Part shown: positions 1 through 9,932 of the stretch, piece by piece
How the letters are laid out: each line of letters begins with the position of its first letter
How positions within the stretch are numbered: position 1 is the stretch's first letter
Assembly: GCA_963281255.1 (NCBI GenBank)
Contig: OY725488.1
Location: 10,885,524 to 10,949,523 of the forward strand
DNA from: Aphrocallistes beatrix
Lineage: Eukaryota > Porifera > Hexactinellida > Sceptrulophora > Aphrocallistidae
Length of the DNA stretch: 64,000 bases
Direction of reading: 5' to 3'
Made by a program: the position numbers and the translations under genes
Notes under the pieces: model-generated
Database searches by the model: none
Told to the model about the DNA's origin: nothing
What the model saw: only the letters and a program-made list of their open reading frames with translations

Positions 1-59
1 TGCATACATGCCAACTTCTATGAGGAAAATGTGGGACATAAGTAGTATTTTAGTGGGAC

Positions 60-215
60 ATAGTATATTTGTATAAGTCCTACACACTGAAAAGCGGGAC
101 AATTCCACTTTTTGAACGTATTCGTGGGACATTACTTTCAAAATATGTCCGAAAAAGCGAGAAGTCCTACCAAAACGGGACAGTAGGCAAGTATGCAATT
201 GACCCCGATTACATA
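60..215. repeat. Dispersed GGGACA-rich repeat, left-edge copy
   Basis: The stretch contains GTGGGACAT, AAAAGCGGGACAATTCC and ACCAAAACGGGACAGT blocks. Related blocks recur at about 45085-45195, 48060-48110 and, inverted, 52960-53060, usually followed by a stretch like TATGTATGC. No coding sense is apparent. It is probably a decayed dispersed element whose ends I cannot place. The rest of bases 1-287 shows nothing else. Confidence 0.5.
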
Positions 216-287
216 CAAATACATTTGAAACAAGATTTGCAAAAATTCATTCTACAATACCCACAGACAATAATTAGACTGAACTTA

Positions 288-1531
288 CTAGTATATATGT
301 AGCTTGAACTTAGTATCTACTGAGGAACAAACAATCTGGTTATTTGGAGTTATCACAATTCCTCGAGGTTGTATTTCTGTATTTTCTTTCTTACTACCAC
401 TTAATGTGTGTAGGAGAGTTCCTGCTTGGGAAAAGACCTTAATACATCTTGCTTTGTAGTCACCAATAACGATATTGCTCTGTTTATCAAAGCAGAAACA
501 GAACCCTTCTCCTACCTGGTAGCAACTTCCCTCCCCGCAAGTAATGAATGAGCGAAGTTTGCTACCAGAATGATGGAACACGTGGAGACACGGGTTATCT
601 ATCTCGCTCAATACATACACTTCCTCATTTAGTGTCTTCACGTCATAAGGTCGAGTCATGGAGGAGTGTTGAATAGATTGTTTAAATTTAAGCTCAGAAT
701 CCCGAACTACAACTCTATTGTTGCCATTATCTGCTATATACACATCTCCATTAGTCGATACTGATATATTTTGAGGATGAGAAAACTCATTCTTTCCAGA
801 TCCTTTCTTACCTACTTTAGAAACCAAACGGTTGCCTGGGGTAGTTTATACTGGACTATGGTGCATTTAGAATAGTCGCCGACATATAGATTATCACCAC
901 TAACAGCTATTCCCATTGGAGCACATAATTTTCCATGACCAAATGAGTTCATGTATCCTCCTTCTTCAGAGAATACACACACTCTACCACCCGACACGAA
1001 ACTACAGTCTGCTACATATATGAGGTGACTAATCTCATTATATGCAATACCATACGGCCAATAGAGTTGTCCGGGTCCTGTTCCTTCTGTACAGATGGAG
1101 ATGCGTGGCTGTGAAAGTGCAGAGTAGTTGGGAATAGAAGTGTCCTCTTTTTGGATGAGCTGTCCCAGCTGAGAGATGGTCTCTTCCACTGCACGCGTAT
1201 CACATTGGAACAATAGTTCCACAGGTCGATCAGTTACTTCCAATTCTTTCAGCTGAGTTTCGATTTCCTCCGCCATCTTCTCTCTCAGAGCTTGGAGTGT
1301 ATTCTCCACCATTTTCTCCTGGAGGTGTACCTTGGTCTCGAGAAGCTGTTGTCTAGTCCTATCACGGCCTGTCTCCCTTGCTCGTATCTCCTCCCTCTTA
1401 TCTCTGTATTTTTCGAGGAGCGCTTCACGTCGCTTGTTCACTGTTGATACCAGCTCATCAAAGTGTTTATCTATTTCTGCTTCAACTGGGTCTGTCACTA
1501 CATTCTGTGATTCAGGAAATTTCACTGCCAT
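288..1531 (-). pseudogene. Coiled-coil/NHL-repeat (TRIM-NHL-like) protein, with a frameshift near base 835
   Basis: The first frame (1531 down to 812) gives a charged coiled coil at about residues 15-115, then NHL repeat units at about residues 150-235 (WPYGIAYN...IYVADC; APMGIAVS...LYVGDY). The second frame (827 down to 288) continues directly with further NHL units (SHPQNISVS...VYIADNGNNRVVV). Together they make about 414 codons, matching the intact 411-aa relative at 58871-60106. The frames meet at a CCCC run near 835, as if one base were missing, so this is either a recent pseudogene or a sequence error. No RING or B-box precedes the coiled coil. NHL propellers in TRIM proteins bind RNA or protein; the role here is inferred only from the fold. 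The ATG at 1531 is the first in frame. Confidence 0.8.
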
Positions 1532-1598
1532 TCTATTACCTCGTATATTTGTTGTTTGTCAGTTGTTCATACAGATGCAAAAATCAGGATTTAGCGTT

Positions 1599-1606
1599 TA
1601 TTTATA
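1599..1606 (-). promoter_or_regulatory. TATA box of the left NHL gene
   Basis: TATAAATA on the minus strand lies 68-75 nt before the ATG at 1531, at a normal core-promoter distance allowing a short 5' leader. Confidence 0.55.
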
Positions 1607-1739
1607 GTCCTGCACTACTGCAGATAGAACTAAGAAAGATGTTCATAAATGTATTGATGTGGTATTACAGTATTATACTGTATATGATGAAGCAACTCTT
1701 GCACCATCATATCTTTAATTATCACTTGTAAATCACTTT

Positions 1740-2675
1740 CAGGATTAGGTAATATCCACTAGAGCAATTGTGAGAGTGGATTAAGTAATGCGGCGAGTAA
1801 TTCTAGTCAAACCTTTTTTAGTTGTTTAGGAAAGGATTCTACATAAATACAAATTAGGATATTGTGTCATATACCTCTATTGGGTCATGGCTAGTGAATA
1901 ACCTATTGGATCAGTTTCCATAAAGCAAGAACCTACACTGTCTGGTTTATATTATGTGACCACCTTGCTTCAAAATATTAAATAAGGATATTTGAACTGG
2001 AATAAATAACTTTTAGCGAAGTTTACTTCTCAGAATAATTTTGCTGAAAGACAGATTTTGATTTCCTTTTATGTTAGCAAGATGTATTAAGGTATTTCCC
2101 TAAGCAGGAACTCTCCTAGACACATTATTACATAAAGTATTACATTATAAGAAATTAGAAATATTTTAAATCAGTTTCAATTGTGTTGCTGGTATTCATA
2201 GAATACTGTAGTAAAATAAAAATGTGGTCCATTAAAAATGTAGTAAACGAATACGTATTCGTTTCTAAACGAACGAATACTCTTTCAGTTCATTTCGAAC
2301 GAATATTCGAATATTCTATATATTCGTTTCAGCACATCTTGTAACTCGCTTGATCATATTTCAAAGTGATGTGCATCATGCATACACTACTCCATAGCAT
2401 TGGCAGCTAAATCATTTACTTCCTATACTGTAGTATTACGTTACTCCTCTACAAGTAGAAAGTTTAATTTTCTGTTATTTATTATTCCATTAGTAGATAA
2501 TGCATTAGAATAAAGTTCAGTCTTATGATGTTTCATGTGATAGATGGAACTTTTGCTTTTTAGACAGATTTTATTTATAATAGAAAAACCTAAGTTTTGC
2601 TTACATTTGGCTTACATTTTTTTCCTACACATAGCATATCTTTATTTCTTACACATACATCTTTGTAGCAAAAAC
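1740..2675. other. Intergenic AT-rich spacer before P1
   Basis: No coding frame is supported. The spacer holds a perfect 20-bp palindrome at 2245-2264 and neighbouring CGAATATTCG blocks. Similar ATTCG/CGAAT blocks stand upstream of P2 at about 4160-4230. Confidence 0.5.
2245..2264. repeat. 20-bp perfect palindrome
   Basis: AAACGAATACGTATTCGTTT reads identically on both strands and is followed by degenerate repeats of the same core to about 2335. It could be a hairpin remnant of a small transposon or a dyad protein site; the sequence does not decide. Confidence 0.6.
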
Positions 2676-2682
2676 TATAAAT
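2676..2682 (+). promoter_or_regulatory. TATA box of P1
   Basis: TATAAAT lies 48-54 nt before the ATG at 2730, the same spacing seen in the minus-strand members. Confidence 0.65.
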
Positions 2683-2729
2683 TCGTGTAGATTGGAGGTA
2701 TACACTACAAACAGTTAGATCAGTGAAAG

Positions 2730-3851
2730 ATGTCCAATCACTATATCCTGCGTATTGAAAATGGTATAGAATACTTTTTTTTCGCATTGGTTTGTATATT
2801 TATACTGTTATCAGTATTATGGATTGTTTATTTTGTGAAGAGGATTCTCTACTTCGTACGATCTTATCATAGGTCTATAGAAGAATCAGCAACTGACATA
2901 CTCGGCAATTCTTCAGAAGCAGCACTTTACTATAAGGTTGAAATAGTGAAATTTTCACTATTATTGCTTGTGAACTTTTTCGAATCGATGACAATTGTAA
3001 TGTTTGAGTTCAGTTTTTTCATAATTTCATCAGATCCTATCCACAACGAAACCGACAATTGCACTATCAAAGACACTTATAATCCTGATTTCAATATTCT
3101 TGCAAACCCAGTCGCAGCAGTATTTGCAGCTATTGGAAATACCACTTTAATATGGTCCCTTGTGCTAGTCATATGCCTCATGAGATATCTAGAAGTTAAA
3201 TTTCATAATGTTAATGGTGAAACATTGCCATTTATAAGATGCATACTTGTGGTTTCACTTTTGGCTGGCGTTGTTTTGATTGTCACAGAATCTGTTTCAC
3301 AACTGTTCATCTTTGAGAAGCTACTTGAGCCTGTAGTCGGATCTGTATATTTCGTTTTGTGGGCTAAACAGACGAATACCTTCTATAAAACACTGAAATG
3401 GAGGACAGTAGAGTTCAAGGTCAGAGGTAGGAGCAGGGAGACGGTTGAAAGATCAATCAAGAGTCGCTATCATTTCGCTGTCATTATGAGCTCGATGGGA
3501 ATTGGTTTTCTGTGTATACTATTGCATGCATCTCTTCAGATTTACTCCTTCATCATTATGACGGTAGTTTATTACGGTCCTTGTCTGTTCCATCATCTCT
3601 ACGGAACCGCCTACTACAAGCCATTACTAACCTCGGAACAACAGATAGAGACTCTACGCCTCATTAGTGAGATTGTATCAGAGATTTCAACTGTTCTACT
3701 TGTAATTTCATCCATTGTGATTGTCACGCCATATCTATTCGTCACGACTGCATTTTTTGGTGGAAAACTTTGGAAAGCATTAAAGTTTCGATTTGGTAGA
3801 GTTCGTACTAGGTTCACTCCTAGCCTTACGGACCCACTTCTCATAACCTAG
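2730..3851 (+). CDS. Multipass membrane receptor-like protein, plus-strand subfamily (P1)
   Basis: Intact single-exon gene of 373 aa without a cleavable signal peptide. Hydrophobic segments fall at about residues 13-38, 71-98, 127-152, 172-195, 198-214, 248-270, 272-292 and 308-350, giving seven to nine membrane spans. The loop between spans 5 and 6 (KQTNTFYKTLKWRTVEFKV...) is strongly basic, so it should be cytosolic. The loop between spans 2 and 3 carries an NCT glycosylation sequon and should be outside. The protein ends in a basic cytosolic-looking tail, RFGRVRTRFTPSLTDPLL, shared by the whole family. Subfamily marks are LGNSSE (LGNASE or FGNASE in M genes) and TSEQQIETL. The layout resembles a chemoreceptor, but I recognise no named family and no DRY or NPxxY motif, so receptor function is inference. 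The ATG matches the family start and follows a TATA box. Confidence 0.85.
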   Translation: MSNHYILRIENGIEYFFFALVCIFILLSVLWIVYFVKRILYFVRSYHRSIEESATDILGNSSEAALYYKVEIVKFSLLLLVNFFESMTIVMFEFSFFIISSDPIHNETDNCTIKDTYNPDFNILANPVAAVFAAIGNTTLIWSLVLVICLMRYLEVKFHNVNGETLPFIRCILVVSLLAGVVLIVTESVSQLFIFEKLLEPVVGSVYFVLWAKQTNTFYKTLKWRTVEFKVRGRSRETVERSIKSRYHFAVIMSSMGIGFLCILLHASLQIYSFIIMTVVYYGPCLFHHLYGTAYYKPLLTSEQQIETLRLISEIVSEISTVLLVISSIVIVTPYLFVTTAFFGGKLWKALKFRFGRVRTRFTPSLTDPLLIT

Positions 3852-3902
3852 CATTGCCACCAGACATGTTAGAATGTGCAGTTATTGGACATATTCTATT
3901 CG

Positions 3903-3932
3903 TTTGTTTGTTTGTTTCTTTGTTTAAATAAA
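3903..3932 (+). terminator. P1 3' UTR tract and poly(A) signal
   Basis: A TTTG tetranucleotide tract (3903-3922) is followed by AATAAA at 3927-3932, about 80 nt after the stop. A TTTG tract also follows the stop of the minus-strand family members. Confidence 0.6.
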
Positions 3933-3959
3933 TATGTACAATTAATTGTTGTTTTGTAA

Positions 3960-4588
3960 AAGTTGACTTAGAATTTAAATGAGCGCATTGGTGGGAATCT
4001 GCAGCCATAGTGCTACACGTGGATCCTTTTCATGAATAACTTTCAAATTCATTCTAGATTTATTCACAAGAAACATTTAATAATTAAGTTTTTCTTTGTG
4101 TGCTCTATATATTATATTGGAACTGTGTTCCAATATAATTAGGACTGAAACTAATATTCTCCTTTAATAACAAACAAATATTCGTTAAATTCACTTTGAA
4201 TGAATATTCAAATATTCGGTATATTTGTGTCATCCGTAATTAATTTTAAGAATCTAAAATATGTATCAAAACCTTGGTTTTGCTTACATTTTGCAGTTGA
4301 TTAGTCATACAACTAAGTAGAGTTAAGACAAATATGTGTATTGGATAACCTCAAGTATGTAAGCACATCTTGCATAACTGGTACTATACCCCACTGTTAG
4401 GTAAAGTTCATTAGATTATTCTTCAATCAATTTGCTTACAAAATGATAATGCACTGGGAGAAAGTTCAATCTTATTAATAATAGCATATTTTCCCGACTA
4501 AAATCCCCATCCTATTCAATTCATAACTAAATGGAAGCTTTTCCATCCATACATAATAAAGGCAATCTATATCTTTATGGCGAAGACT
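3960..4588. other. Spacer between P1 and P2
   Basis: The first 130 bases (about 3970-4100) recur at about 18020-18137 behind a broken P copy, so this is the shared 3' flank of the P subfamily. Degenerate AATATTCG blocks at 4160-4230 resemble those upstream of P1. Nothing codes. Confidence 0.55.
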
Positions 4589-4596
4589 ATAAAAAC
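4589..4596 (+). promoter_or_regulatory. TATA box of P2
   Basis: TATAAAAA lies 41-48 nt before the ATG at 4637. Confidence 0.65.
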
Positions 4597-4636
4597 GTAC
4601 CGATTAGTGTATTTCAAAAACCAAAATTATTAAACA

Positions 4637-5752
4637 ATGTCCAACTATTATATCCAGCATATTGAAAATGACATAGGATACCCTCTATTCTTTCTAACAA
4701 CTATATTAATTGGAACATCAGTCTTATGGGATGTTTATTTTGTGAAGAGAATTCTATATTTCATCCGATTATATCATAAGTCCATTGAAGAATCTAGAAC
4801 TGACACACTGGGTAATTCCTCAGAGCTAGCACTCCATTACAAAGTTGAAATAGTTAAGTACTGCTTCATGCTAGTGATTAATTTTATTGAGGCGAGTACA
4901 TGTGGATTATTTGCAATCAGTATGTTAGTGACTTCGTTGGACCCTTTTCATAACCAAATTAACAATTGCACTATAGGAGACATTTACAATCCAGAATTCC
5001 GAGTACGTCCAATTACAATAATTTTTACAGCTGTAGTGAATGCTGCGTCAATATTTTCAGTTGCGCTGCTAATATGCCTCATGAGATATCTAGATATCAT
5101 GTATCATGATATCAATGGTAAAACATTCCCATTTATAAGACGCATACTCGTTATAACACTTTTGATTGGCATCGCTATGATGGCTACAGGCTCTGTTCCT
5201 CAATTATTCATCATTGAACAGCTGGTTTGGTTTGTTGTCGGTGCTGTTAATTTAATTTTGTTAGTTAGACAAACTAGATCGTTCTATAAAACGCTAAAAT
5301 GGAGATCTATAGAATTTAAGGTCAGAGGTAGGAGCACACAGGCGGTCAGAAGATCAATCATAAGTTGCCACCATTTCGCTATCCTTATGAGCATGAATGG
5401 ACTAGGTTTTCTATGTATTATTTTCAAAGAATTTATTCAGCTTTTCTCTATGATTATTATGACAGCAGTTTACTATGGTCCCTGTCTCTCCCATCATCTC
5501 TATGGGACTTCCTACTATGAGCCATTATTAACCTCGAAGCAACAGATCGAATCTCTACACCTCATCAGTGAGATTTTATCGGGGATTTACACCGTTTTGA
5601 CAGTGATTGCATACATTGTGATCGCCACACCATATCTAATCGTCACAACTGGATTTTTTGGTGGAAAACTTTGGAAGGCATTGATGTATCGATTTGGTAG
5701 AGTCCGTACTAGGTTCACTCCCAGCCTTACTGATCCGCTTATCATAACCTAA
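4637..5752 (+). CDS. Multipass membrane receptor-like protein, plus-strand subfamily (P2)
   Basis: Intact single-exon gene of 371 aa, the closest relative of P1 and in tandem with it about 785 nt downstream. It keeps the family blocks: WDVYFVK at the end of span 1, LGNSSELALHYKVEIVK before span 2, the NCT sequon, CLMRYLD after span 3, KTLKWRSIEFKVRG in the basic third inner loop, YYGPCLSHHLYGT and the RTRFTPSLTDPL tail. The outer loop after span 2 (DPFHNQINNCTIGDIYNPEF) differs most from P1. These two are the only intact plus-strand copies in the window. Function is unknown; a sensory or adhesion receptor is plausible from shape and copy number alone. Confidence 0.85.
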   Translation: MSNYYIQHIENDIGYPLFFLTTILIGTSVLWDVYFVKRILYFIRLYHKSIEESRTDTLGNSSELALHYKVEIVKYCFMLVINFIEASTCGLFAISMLVTSLDPFHNQINNCTIGDIYNPEFRVRPITIIFTAVVNAASIFSVALLICLMRYLDIMYHDINGKTFPFIRRILVITLLIGIAMMATGSVPQLFIIEQLVWFVVGAVNLILLVRQTRSFYKTLKWRSIEFKVRGRSTQAVRRSIISCHHFAILMSMNGLGFLCIIFKEFIQLFSMIIMTAVYYGPCLSHHLYGTSYYEPLLTSKQQIESLHLISEILSGIYTVLTVIAYIVIATPYLIVTTGFFGGKLWKALMYRFGRVRTRFTPSLTDPLIIT

Positions 5753-5873
5753 GAATACAAGTACATTCAGGCATTTTAGTAATTATATGTTATCATTGGA
5801 TATGTGCAGTAGCGTGTAGTGAAGTATTATAATTACATTACAAGTATATGCATGTTATTACTGACTCTTATTT

Positions 5874-5901
5874 GTCTTGTTTGTTTTTGATAAAATAAAT
5901 G
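5874..5901 (+). terminator. P2 3' UTR tract and poly(A) signal
   Basis: A TTTGTCTTGTTTGTTTTTG tract is followed by AATAAA at 5896-5901, about 145 nt after the stop. Confidence 0.6.
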
Positions 5902-5939
5902 TATTTATAAGCACATTTATATTAACAATGATATGTTTT

Positions 5940-6686
5940 AATCAAACAAATATCTACAAAATCAGGCTCTTATTCACCAATAAAAATACAGAAAGGGTCA
6001 CTTAATATAAATATTCGTTTATTATGAACTCACCTTTTGCTTCTGATTCCATTATTTACATATAATTTGTATTGAATCAAATTCGCTAATTAATATGAAA
6101 TATTTCTATTATGAACACATTTTTGGTCGCCTGTTAGAACAGAATAAGTGACTCTGACTGTATAAAGTATATTTTTAGAAATCATATATATGTCAAACTT
6201 TTAAGTTTTGGATGTCAAACTTACTATTCTCTTCCTTTTCAATAGCGGCGGAACCAAAAAGTCGAGGCCATCAGGAGAGTACATACTGGCACAGGCGGAT
6301 AGAGCTAGAGTAGCGAGCAACTGAAGAGGATATCCAGGTGACTTATCTCTTAGAAGCCGTATTGAATTGAAGTTAGTTCTACAAGTAAATATGTCATTCC
6401 TAGTACGAAGCTATGTAACTTTCTGTAAATACAACAGGGATTAGAAGATGTTAAAATATTTATTTAGCAGAGAAGTGGGGTTTTAAACAGTATCAAAAGT
6501 ACCTAGCACAATTGGCCCACCAATACCTCAATATGACAACTATTGACGCAGCAACTACCAATCTAGGCGCACTTGCTCCTACACCCATGAAAAATATTCA
6601 TTATTATACTTCAGAAGGAAATGGATTATTTGAAACTTCTCAAGCTTGGTAACATGTGAAAAAGTTAAAAACTTACTTAAGATCAA
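5940..6686. other. Spacer plus an M-type 3'-flank cassette without its gene
   Basis: Bases 6228-6330 (GGCGGAACCAAAAAG...AGAGCTAGAGTAGCGAG) recur at about 20550-20625 and 31940-32015. Bases 6440-6686 match the conserved 3' flank of M genes (GTTTTAAACAG, then GTAACATGTGAAAAAGTTAAAA; compare about 46060-46110). The cassette runs straight into the start of an M gene at 6687, showing that a gene body was lost. Confidence 0.6.
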
Positions 6687-6728
6687 ATATATATCATCAT
6701 CAATACTTTGGAAATATTGATTAATCAT
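6687..6728 (-). pseudogene. Deletion scar of an M gene (M0): promoter plus first 14 codons
   Basis: Read from 6728 on the minus strand, the first 14 codons of the M family (MINQYFQSIDDDIY) are open, with a TATTTATA promoter element (minus-strand TATAAATA) near 6776-6783. The match then stops and the downstream 3'-flank cassette begins. One deletion removed about 1.1 kb of coding sequence plus the near 3' UTR. The junction lies in ATAT-rich sequence that could have supplied microhomology. Confidence 0.7.
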
Positions 6729-7121
6729 CACTATCTAATGTAATCAATTGTATAGTGGTATGGTTTGTATCAAGTATTTATAGAAGTACCTGAAATCCTT
6801 ATCAAGGGAATTCCTCTGTTAGAATGACTAATATTTGCACAGCAGGAGATTATACTATATATCCCAATCATTGCATCTACCAATCAACATTCTCAACACC
6901 GAGATGTTAGTCTTTACAATTAAGTATCAAACTCGAAAAGTCTCAATCAGGCAAATGACAAAGGTGTGAGGAGTTGAAAAAGAAAGTTACTTTATTCTTG
7001 TAAAATACAAGGTTTTGCTCCTGATTCAGCAGAATGACTACATACAAGCTAGAATACGCTGTTTGTAAGTGCTAAATATTTCAAAGTTGTTATCTTCAGG
7101 GTGAATCTTCTTAGATTAGAT

Positions 7122-7551
7122 CAGTGTTTCTTAACCTTTTTAGACTTCCGCACCCCTTCAGCTTTCGAAATCAAATATCGCACCCATTTTTAATATAAAG
7201 GTTTCGTCATTACGCCTATTCAATAAAATGCATTGATTTACACGTTATATGATTTGGGCATGTCCAATTTCCGGGACGGGACGAAAAAGGTACCTAATTT
7301 CCGGGACTGGACGTTTTAAGATACCTAATTCCCGGGACGGATCCCTTCCCGTCCCGGAAATTAGGCATGCCCATATGATTTTGAAAAAGCACTTCCAAGA
7401 ATACAATAAAATGTGCTAAAGCTAAACAATGCACTTCATTGAGTAGACAAAATGAAACAAATTTGTTGTTACTTAGTAAATATTAATCAAGCAGCTATAC
7501 TTTCTCGCACCCCCCACAATCGTCCCACGCACCTCCGGTTGAGAACCACTG
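7122..7551. mobile_element. hAT-type MITE, 430 bp, 8-bp target duplication
   Basis: The ends are CAGTGTTTCTTAACC and, inverted, CAGTGGTTCTCAACC. The element is flanked by an exact 8-bp repeat GATTAGAT (7114-7121 and 7552-7559). A paralogous empty site reading TTAGATTAGATGAGTG stands at about 38253-38268. These termini and 8-bp duplications are typical of hAT elements. No transposase is encoded, and a second small element is nested inside at 7256-7372. Confidence 0.85.
7256..7372. mobile_element. GGGCATGCC palindromic MITE, copy A, with 9-bp duplication
   Basis: The ends are GGGCATG and CATGCCC, flanked by exact 9-bp repeats ATATGATTT (7247-7255, 7373-7381). The interior is about three units of TAATTTCCGGGACGGGA in both orientations. 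It is inserted within the hAT MITE, so it is the younger of the two. Confidence 0.8.
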
Positions 7552-7559
7552 GATTAGAT

Positions 7560-8040
7560 GAATGCGTGTATAATCTTACTAATATCTCATTTCGCTGGGA
7601 TAATTTATTACAAAGATTGCATATGTTGAAGAAATACGTTGAGGAAAATTTATGATATTCTTATTTTCCTGGTAAAGTTGAATTAGGATCAGCAGTATCT
7701 ATTTTGCTGATGTTGTTGGAAAATAACGTTACTTTTTTCTATTCTATTTGATTTGTCCAAAAAATTCCCAATTATAGAAGTCAGACCTTTTTTCATTTAT
7801 GTACAACCTACTTGTAGTTAGCTTTCTTTTTAATCTAAGTTTTATAAATTAGCACTAGAGTATGAGATTATATGAGGGAAATATCCAATCTTACCGCCAG
7901 TATGTAATGGTTCAAATTTCCTCGATCTATAATCTCCTCTATATAGTTTAATTCTCCATGCTAAGATGAATAGAATTTCCTTAAGACAGTCTATACATTT
8001 TTCAAAATTCATCATTATGTTTTGGAGATAAAACTTCAGG
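7560..8040. other. Duplicated spacer upstream of a P relic
   Basis: This stretch recurs at about 38280-38740, 44110-44510, 45280-45560, 47760-48490 and 62740-63060. Shared blocks include CCAATCTTACC, GTATGTAATGGTTCAAAT and CTAAGATGAATAGAATTT. It contains no supported gene. Confidence 0.6.
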
Positions 8041-8059
8041 CAATTACCTCTGATTAGGA

Positions 8060-8260
8060 TGCTCAGTTATTATTTCCAATATTAATACATTGATAATGAT
8101 ACACATAAATACGTACTATTACTTTCTTAGACATGTATCTTGATAATATTTTTCTTTAGTATGGGATGTGTTTCTTATGAAAAAAGAGTGAATCATTTCT
8201 ATGGCTTTATTACAGTAACAATCATACATTTGTTTGGGTTATTTTTAAACTGAATTCATT
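8060..8260 (+). pseudogene. Decayed 5' part of a P-subfamily gene
   Basis: The order TTTCCAATATTAATACATTGATAA, then ACTTTCTTA, then AGTATGGGATGTGTTTC...TGAAAAAAGAGT follows the first 40 codons of P2 (SNYYIQHIEND ... LWDVYFVKRI) with many indels. It is not translatable. Confidence 0.5.
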
Positions 8261-8656
8261 TGTATGGTCTCCTGATCCAATACTGTACTTACTTTTGCTA
8301 ATTAAGTGGGAAGTGAATGCTAACCATTATCGTACTTTATCCTTGTTGATCAATTACTGGATAACTTAATACAATCAACTTCTGATAGCGAAAAATCGCC
8401 AACTATACCTTTTTTCACCTTGACTATAGATCCACAGAAGTATTTTGTACGCATCATACTTCAGGTAAAACGACCCATCAGCCAAAATTTCGAATTTATC
8501 AATATGTTTTCAGTCCCAGCTTCCTCCAAACCCATCTGAAATTATGACTTTGGAGCCGTTTGTACTGTATACCGCAGAAATGAGTACCGTGCATGCTACC
8601 AGCTCCTGGCTAGATTAGTGAATAATTAGATTTTGATCATCTAATTATTAACCAAT

Positions 8657-8813
8657 CAGTGGCGTAGTCAGGGGGAGCAGCCGAGACCAGGCTCGGATTA
8701 GCGAAGCTGAGGCCACAGTAGAGACTTCAGTATTTCTGCTTAGTTGGCCCCGCTGAAATATTTGAGTGCCCCAGGTGTACCCAGGTTGAGATTAACTTCT
8801 GGCTATGCCACTG
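8657..8813. mobile_element. hAT-type MITE, 157 bp, 8-bp target duplication
   Basis: The ends are CAGTGGCGTAGTCAG and CTGGCTATGCCACTG, flanked by exact 8-bp repeats TAACCAAT (8649-8656, 8814-8821). It is too short to code. The ends match the widespread CAGTGGCGTAG class of hAT-derived MITEs. Confidence 0.85.
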
Positions 8814-9348
8814 TAACCAATTAACATTTTCCTTGTTTTGAATCAATAGCTGACTTCTTATCACAATGATAAGCGTATTTTAAGCCATTATGCACAATGT
8901 ATCACTAAGTCATCGCCATAGATTATAGTTGGTTAGCAAAAGGGAGCAATTTTCTTTTGCTGTGCAGTCCTCAGCAGTCCTTAATAACCAACTTCTTTCA
9001 GTCTACTGATAAACATTCAGGTATTTCACTTCTACATCGTGTAGGGATGGATTCGTGTCGCAAGAGTGTTGCATCATATCAAAAATGAATAAATTTTGGA
9101 TCCATTAAGGTGTATGATACATAATTGGAACAACTTTGGATTTAATAACAAATCGGATGTAGTGACCCTTTTAGCCTGCCCAAACAAGGATCGTTAAATC
9201 CAAAGTTTACTGTATGATGTAAGCAAGTTTTTCCTGGGATATAACCCTTTCGTTTAATATCATGATAAACGATTTCCCAAAATTAATTTTTAGCAGTTTA
9301 CTTATAAACAATAATTCGATTACATTGGATTTTACTCAACAGTGTGTA

Positions 9349-9928
9349 TGTCACGGTGGAACTTAAAATCTGGGGGAATTTTAAAATCCCCCAGTGGAAA
9401 TTAAAATTGGAGTTTCCACTGGGGGGAATTTCAATTGGAGTTTCCCCTAGTGGAAATTTAAATCTCCCTAGTGGGAACTCTAATTATAATTTGCCCTGGG
9501 AGAATTTAAATTTCTAAAGACTAGATTTTGCCGTACAAAAATTGGGAGTTTCCCCTAGTGGAAATTTAAATTTCCCTAGTGGGAACTCTAATTAGAGGCA
9601 ATTTAAAGTTTCACCAGTGGGACACCCAATTGTAAACGGCAAAATTTAGTCATTTGATTTTAAATACCCCCAGGGCAAATTATAATTAGAGTTCCCACTA
9701 GGGAAATTTAAATTTCCACTAGGGGAAACTCCAATTTTTTGTACGGAAAAATCTAGTCTTTAGAAATTTAAATTCCCCCAGGGGAAATTATAATTAGAGT
9801 TCCCACTAGGGAAATTTAAATTTCCACTAGGGGAAACTCCAATTGGAAATTGTACTAAGAGAATTTCCAATTTTAATTTTCCCTGGGGGAACTTCAAATT
9901 CCACCAAATTTGAACCTTCCCCATGACA
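9349..9928. mobile_element. 580-bp foldback element
   Basis: The element starts TGTCACGGTGG and ends, inverted, TGTCATGGGG, with a 4-bp TGTA on each side (9345-9348, 9929-9932). The interior is almost entirely inverted repeats of CCCTAGTGGAAATTTAAATTT-like units. A 36-bp segment around GACTAGATTTTGCCGTAC in the left arm returns inverted in the right arm (about 9750). The paralogous flank of M2 at about 12672-12690 is the empty site. No coding capacity is seen. Confidence 0.8.
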
Positions 9929-9932
9929 TGTA

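Noticed and set aside
2730-3851. Assignment of the family to rhodopsin-class GPCRs or insect-type gustatory receptors
   Set aside because: No DRY, NPxxY or C-terminal TYxxxxxQF motif is visible and the span count is uncertain (seven to nine), so I leave it unnamed.
7452-7655. A 67-codon plus-strand frame
   Set aside because: It spans the right end of the hAT MITE and host flank, so it is accidental.
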